Shown here: positions 58,205-64,000 of the stretch, piece by piece | Numbering within the stretch: position 1 is the stretch's first letter | Layout: each line of letters begins with the position of its first letter | Source of the DNA: Malurus cyaneus samueli | Taxonomy: Eukaryota > Chordata > Aves > Passeriformes > Maluridae | DNA length: 64,000 nucleotides | Direction: 5' to 3' | NCBI GenBank assembly: GCA_009741485.1 | Contig: CM019230.1 | Coordinates: 9,478,230 to 9,542,229 of the forward strand | The notes under the pieces: generated by a model | Databases searched by the model: none | What the model was told of the DNA's origin: nothing | The model's input: the letters and a program-made list of their open reading frames with translations, nothing else | Position numbers and translations under genes: made by a program

Positions 58205-60878
58205 TAAAATGAGAGACTTGCTAGGGCTGGTGGAGAACTACTCCATCAGAAAGGAAAACGGCACCCTGGAGGTTTAGGTCGACAGGGAGATATGGGGTGA
58301 ATGCTGTGGGTGGGAGAGATAGAGAAGGGATTTGCCACCAGTGGTTTGCAGCATCGTGGCAAAGCTACACAAAAAGTTAAACTCAAGAAGGGTGATCCAG
58401 CAATGTCATGTTATCTTGGAGGCTGTGAGCCTTGTTTTTGTTATGTGGGTATACAGTGCAAACACTCCAGACTTGAGTCTTTGCTTGGGTTGTAGAGCAG
58501 TAGGACCCATAGTGCTGTCCAGAGATGGAAACAATGTGCAATGGGGAATGGGTGGGGAATGGCAGCTTAGTCAGCATAAACCACCTCTCCCAGCTCAAAA
58601 ACTGAGGCAATGACAGATTTAGGGCTCATTAGATTTTAACAGGACTCAGAGGAAGCCTTGCCCAGTGTGAAGGTATCTACTGAGAGTATATAAAGCCAAC
58701 AGTCAAGATCTTCCTTTGTGTTGAGCTTGTGTTCTACATCTCTGGGTTTCCCCATCAGAATAGTGGCATCAGCTCTTCCTTATCTGCTAGGGCTATTGAT
58801 GGCCTCGATGTATAAAAGATTATGAGGTGACCAGAAATTTTAGCAGTGTGAAATACCTAATCCATGGGGATCAATGACGCCTTGAATTTCCCTTTTTTTT
58901 CTGAGGCTCTCTGAAATGTGTTGATTAATTCTTTGAGCACAGTGAATGCACTGTCTGCCAGGCACTGTGGATGTTCTCATTTATAACTATAATATCCTTT
59001 ACTCAAATTTCTGAGAATATGTTCCACGAACAGATGTAATTTGCCAGGTGAGTGTCTATAAAGATGGGATGGGTGAGAGAGTACAGATGGAAGAACAACA
59101 CTCCTATCTCCCTGAAGAGTCATTGAGGAAACATTGCAAGTGTGAAAAATAGTTTCTTCTTCCCATTATTTCATCTCTAATTCCAATTTTCAGGCCAAAA
59201 TTGTGATTGACATGATGCACTGTCATCAGAATATATTGTTATGATCTTGTACTCTTTCTAATTGGTCCAGAAGCAGGAAATTCCTCAAATCTCCCCAGCA
59301 AGTCCTCTCCTCTGGGATTCTTAGTCTCTGTTGGCATCTCTGTCAGGTTTGGATCGGTTTTCATTTGAAAAATAACTATGCTTCTTATTGTTGCTCTACC
59401 AAAGAATCTTCCTGCTGTAAACCAGTGAACATCTGTCCTGCTAACCATCCCAGCTGTGATCTGTGTAGTGAGAGGGGATGAAGTCATCCAGTTTGGGTTG
59501 TGGGATGGAGCGGATTGCAGAGCTGGGATCTGTCTTTTGCCTGACTGTGCTCTGCACTGCTTTGGGTCCATTTGTTCCATCTCTGTGTGTTTTCAGAGAC
59601 ATCTTATCTTGTGACAAAAACAAGCAGGTTCCATGTGGAAGGTGACACTACTAAATGCTGCTTGTTCATTATTCTCAAATAAATGTTGTATGAGAGAGGG
59701 AGGTAACGGTTCACTGGATTTGACTCAGATTAGTGAATAGTTTTGGGATTGGGTTTTTGGTGCCTACCACAGTCCCATAGTTGGAACCACTCGAAGCGTG
59801 TCTGTTCTTTGGATTCCTTGGTGCTTGATAAAGATTTGGCTTGTGCTGCAATCTGTCTTATGAGGTCTTTCAGCACGTATCTTCATGCCTGTTGTGCTTT
59901 TGAAAGCTCTACACTGTGGCTGGTCCTGATGCAGGTCACTGGGCTCAGCAGTCCCTGGTCTGGGTGGTGGAGACAGGCCCATGGTCTCACAGCAAGCTCA
60001 GAAGATCCATATTAACAAGTTGATTTTAGCACTCAGGCTCAAAGCAGAAGAGCAAGGAAGCTCCTGAAGTAGTTCCACTTCCTGCACTGGCTTCCTCCTT
60101 TTATTGATTATGTGTATTTATTTACTGGTCTTTGAAGATGTTTTGTAAGTGTTAACAAGTAAGAATGATCACAATATTGACATTTGTGCACACCTTTTGT
60201 CCATGATCCATGACTGCATCCATTTAAAGCACAAGCATGCTATCTGTGATACTATTTTCCAAGGGTCTCCTTGCAGAAGCAGCAGAAGATTCAGAGCAAG
60301 TGGATAACACAGCAGTAAGTTCCATTGATTACAGCAGTGATGATACAGGACTTTTTGATATACAGTAACCTCCTTCCTCTTACCAAAAGGTTTTCCCAGT
60401 CTAAACATCACTGCCAGATGTGTTCATTTTCCTATTTAAGGAAAACTGGCTGAGTTAAACCACATGTGTATCAAAGCAGAGGCTGGAGGTTTAAAGGCTA
60501 TCACAGACTACTGATGGCAAGATATCACATACAGAATTCTCTCCAGATGGGACAAATTTCACATAACTTCTGGATTGACAATACATTAGTCTCAACAGGA
60601 AAGTTTCATAGCCTCATCACCATATATCTGAGCCTGGCAGTCTCAAGAGGAGCTTAAGTGAGTTGAGCCCTCAAACCACTGCAATACAATCTTCAACCTC
60701 TCTAAATATCCCACCTGTCCACAAATTTTGAGTATTGTTGGTTTCCCAGTCTCTTCTGATGTTGTGCTGGTGAACAAAATAGTCATGCTTTGTTTAAATG
60801 CATTGCCACTGTCCAGTTTGCAGCTGCTGGACGTGTTCCTTGTTGGGCAGCTCAAGGGCCAAGGAAGGCAATGGTGAG
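58205..60878. other. Non-genic DNA
   Basis: No gene recognised. A TATA-like word (tatataaag) occurs near 58688 without other LTR or promoter signals. Confidence 0.5.
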
Positions 60879-60958
60879 TTTTCAGAGATCCCTGTGTTCA
60901 GGCAAGGATAGCCCTGGGTTTTCAGAGATCCCTGTGTTCAGGCAAGGATAACCCTGGG
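60879..60958. repeat. 40-bp tandem duplication
   Basis: Two adjacent 40-bp copies (60879-60918 and 60919-60958) carry the words ttttcagagatccctgtgtt and caggcaaggat. They differ at one base (ataGccc / ataAccc). Near identity suggests a recent event, possibly still variable. Confidence 0.95.
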
Positions 60959-61844
60959 TTTGCCATGATGTGGCTGTGTGAGTGTGGGGTCCCCAGACTG
61001 GCAGAGGGGTAGGACCCATGCACAGGAGGCTGAGTGTAGAGGCCATAAGAGCAGGAATGTCCATTCCATATTCCTGATTTGGGATTAGTCTCTCATTACA
61101 GTGATAGTGGAATAACTCTTGTAATTTTTTTCTTTTTGTACAAGTCATGTGTAGCCAGGGCATTGAGGAAGACCTGTGTGTAAGATGCTGAGTGCATATT
61201 TAGTTGGAAATGAAGCAGTAATGAACCAATCCATTCAACTGGTCAAAAAGAGAGTGTCTTTGGGTAGTCATTAAAAGTGAATGTCTTCTCTTGCAGTGTC
61301 ATTAGCCTACATGATGAAAATGTGACTTTTTGCCTCACAGGCTTCTTGGAATGATTACTCAGTGGAGAATAATGTACAATTCCTCAGTAATCTAGAGCTG
61401 TTGGAACTTTCAATGAAATCTGTGAAGTATTGGCACAATGATGAATGGCCTCTTCTGGAATACAGAAATGGATAACTCACAAAATAAATCCTTCATATAT
61501 TGCCAGGCTTTGCTGAAGTGCTGCTTATCTCAAGGGTATTATGCAAATGTGGTGCCTGTTTAAATCTTGACACTCTCACTTGGAGCACGTGTATTAGCAC
61601 TTACTTTTCTGTGGGCCAGCTTCCTTCCAGCTCTGCTGTAGGACTAGGAGTGACATTTTAATGTCAAGCATCCAAGTGGGAATGCTGGGTGGACAGGAGT
61701 ACAGCTCACACTACCTGGCAGGTGTATCCACCTCCACCTAGAAGAATTCACTGCCTGAAAGCTGCTAAAGATGAACCTTTCCAAGGACAAAAATTAGAAA
61801 GGTATCCACTCTGCTAGGAGCCATGGAAATCCTGGTGAAGGGAT
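60959..61844. other. Non-genic DNA
   Basis: No gene or repeat recognised. Confidence 0.5.
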
Positions 61845-62267
61845 TGTTACCAGATGATAAATTGTCTACACCTGGTGAGCTAACACAATGCTTATTCTTC
61901 AAAAACCACTGGCCTATGGACCTGTAAGGCGAGCTGGAAGTTCACCAGCCCCAGTGCCCTGGGGCTCAAACTTGAGTTTGTCCACTGTAATAATATTGGG
62001 GTCTAAGACCATCAGGGACCACCAGAGAGACCCCCAGGACAGAAGAACACGTGCATAATGAGGAGGGGAAATATGTTAATGATTTTGGGGAAATGATTGT
62101 TGTGTGCATGTTTATTCTGGGACAATCAGTGAATATGTATGTAAAGTACATTCCTGTTCTCAGCATGCACTACTTTAGGAGGAGTCTGGCCAAATAAAGA
62201 AGGCTGCTTCTTAATGCTACATTGGTGTTAAGGAGTTTTTTTTTTATTTTAACCAATTTTGGTAACA
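61845..62267 (+). mobile_element. LTR, 423 bp, with 8-bp terminal inverted repeats
   Basis: The element starts TGTTACCA at 61845 and ends TGGTAACA at 62267, an exact inverted repeat. An AATAAA signal (about 62196-62201) is followed by sequence resembling the R-U5 of avian LTRs, ending in the run of T before attttaacc. The flanking 4-mers ggat and gaat differ at one base, so a 4-bp target duplication with one mutation is likely but not proven. No internal retroviral sequence adjoins it. Orientation follows the poly(A) signal. Confidence 0.8.
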
Positions 62268-64000
62268 GAATGAGCCCAAAGGATGATGTGGGGGTTGCAG
62301 CACAGAAATACAAATAACTCAATTGGTTAAACATACTGTAATGGTTTAACATCTTGGGTGATAACCTGTTCTTAATGATGATCTAAGCTGTTATCATGGT
62401 AATGCTGGATTCCAATCATCTTGATATTTTCTGCAGGATACCCTGGTTCTTTAGACATTTTTAGTTGTCTCTAGGTGAATTTCTCATTGTCATAAGGCAA
62501 AATGTGTGTGAATCTCTTTCAGTCATTACATGAGTTGTCTTGCCTGGGGCTGATCCTCCTAATTACCTTTCCTACTTGTATGCCTTCTTTTGGAATTCTT
62601 TCTTCTTGCCCTCTGAGAGGACATAGTACTCCTGTATGAGCAGAAGAATTGTTTCCTCCTTTCCATCTTTAGAATGTTTGGTATCCACTGAGGGAGTAGA
62701 AATTATATTGTATGTCCTGTATTAGCAGTCTCACACTTGGGTAGTGAAGAGAAACCACACTGGTGCAAATGGTCCATTAGATGGAAATTCTTCATTCCAG
62801 CTCTGGGGTGAGCAGCTCTGAGGAATGAAATTATGGACTGGCTCACAAAAACTCATGGACTAATTCACAGATGATGAAGATTGAAGCCACGATGGCTGCT
62901 ACTTGCAGTTAATATTTTGACTAATCATGGGGATAGAGTGAGATATGGTGATGGAGATTTTTTTGTACAGGTTCCATTGATGTTCAGAAGGAAGAAAACT
63001 CATTTCATCCAGCCCTGTTCTTACCATATGATCTGTTGGACAGGGCTGACTGAGAACTGTCTGTTAAAATTGCTTCTCAGTAAGAGATTGGTTGGGTTGA
63101 AGCAAAATTTTGTTGAGACATTAACTTGCTATTGCAAAATATTTGTGTGTGTATGTGCATGTGTGTGTGTGTGTGTGTGTGTAAGGGGTCAGCACATTTT
63201 TGGTAAAAGTTCCTATTTGACAGGAAGGGTTAGAGTTTTGCAAACCCATTTCAGTTCCATCAAAGTTTTCCCATTAATCCATTCTCCTCATGCTTTGTTG
63301 AGAACTTTCCATTTGACGAAATGTAAAAATGATGCTCATTCCTGGCTCCCACCCATCCTGTTTTGAGATGGGTATCCCCTGGCCCTCAGCTAGAGGAGCA
63401 ATTTCCTCTGCAGGTACAATGACAGCCTTTGAGGTGCAGTGAGGCTCAGGGCAGCACTCCTGGTGTCAAATTCCCATCTGTTCTGAAGGACAGAGCTCTG
63501 TGAGAGGTCAGCCCCTCCTTGAAAAAAAATGCATCCAGGCAGCAACTGCTGACCTCAGGGGTGTTCAGTGGCTGCTGTTTTTCAATGGCAACAGCACATC
63601 CTTCCCCACTCAGCACATTAAAGCCTTGAGGACACAATGATTCTTTTCCCTTTGGAAGTGTCTCACTGGTGGTGTCACCAGCACATGCCACCCATGGGTC
63701 TGGTGGCTGGGTCTGTGTCAGGCTGGGATGGACACATGCTGCTGTGGGATTTATCCTGGCCTTAGTCTGGCCCTTGGGGCTCTCTCCTGGCTGCTCATGC
63801 TTCAAACTGAGTATTCAAATGGCCATATAAGATTTCTGCCCCAGGAGTCAGCAAAGACCTTTTTAAGCCAGGAAAACAAGCCCTGGGTTGCCATGATGAC
63901 CCAATGTAACCTGCAAGCCAGGAATTCTGCTCTCTCAGGCCCAAGACCTTGTGTGGGGGAGCACAGCTGTGTGACCTTGGCTCTGTTTTGCTGAGAAAAT
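62268..64000. other. Non-genic DNA to window end
   Basis: No gene recognised. A (TG)n run is at 63144-63182. The word agctgtgtgaccttgg at about 63967-63982 could be a MIR core, but the match is short and the window ends there. Confidence 0.45.
63144..63182. repeat. (TG)n microsatellite
   Basis: TG repeats with a gtatgtgcat interruption near the start; about 19 repeat units in all. They extend a chance open frame on the plus strand. Confidence 0.97.

Noticed and set aside
58680..58780. TATA-box promoter or LTR at the tatataaag word
   Set aside because: No poly(A) signal, inverted ends, target duplication or adjoining exon could be found.
62881..63366. 161-codon frame on plus
   Set aside because: It runs through a (TG)n microsatellite that keeps the frame open; no domain seen.
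63960..64000. MIR core at the window end
   Set aside because: Only about 16 bp match and the window stops, so it cannot be judged.

Overview
The window looks like a stretch of bird nuclear genome, most likely from a songbird (passerine). The evidence is the repeat content. There are several decayed CR1 LINE fragments with the typical avian 3' end (TCATAGAAT read on the + strand, so the elements lie on the minus strand), several solo endogenous-retroviral LTRs, little other interspersed repeat, intermediate base composition, and microsatellites. No bacterial, plasmid, phage or CRISPR features are present. I found no protein-coding exon, rRNA, intact tRNA or complete mobile-element coding region. 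The open frames in the window are short (longest 193 codons), show no domain I recognise, and behave as chance or repeat-driven frames. The window is best read as intergenic or intronic DNA.

Layout. 1-8.4 kb: non-genic DNA with a MIR-like relic, a CR1 tail (2.6 kb), an LTR-type fragment (2.9-3.06 kb), a complete solo LTR (7587-8072), and directly beside it a mosaic of two segments that also occur at 2.9-3.06 kb and 4.46-4.54 kb. 8.4-20 kb: a 15-bp-arm hairpin (8.8 kb), short tandem duplications (9.1, 13.5 kb), a G-quadruplex motif (11.77 kb), an LTR-like segment with a C17 run (16.25-16.52 kb) and a duplicated tRNA-like segment (19.25-19.56 kb). 20-37.5 kb: CR1 fragments at 20.2, 27.9, 28.5 (reverse-transcriptase region) and 33.0 kb, a 15-unit 39-bp minisatellite (31.37-31.95 kb), a cluster of TAATTA cores (32.5 kb), a T38 tract beside an L3/CR1-like relic (35.0-35.2 kb), and a second, inverted copy of the 7.6-kb LTR (37003-37490). 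37.5-50 kb: about 12.5 kb in which I recognise no gene and almost no repeat. 50-64 kb: an 800-bp solo LTR with 5-bp target duplications (50063-50862), TG-rich and compound microsatellites (54.3, 55.1 and 63.1 kb), the longest CR1 copy (57617-58204), a 40-bp duplication (60.9 kb) and a 423-bp LTR with perfect 8-bp terminal inverted repeats (61845-62267).

No set of genes works together here. The informative content is insertion history and local duplication. Four LTR copies could be delimited to the base, two of them with 4-bp and one with 5-bp flanking duplications, and one segment at 8.1-8.3 kb has a junction order that ordinary tandem duplication does not easily explain. I did not find a convincing new biological system.
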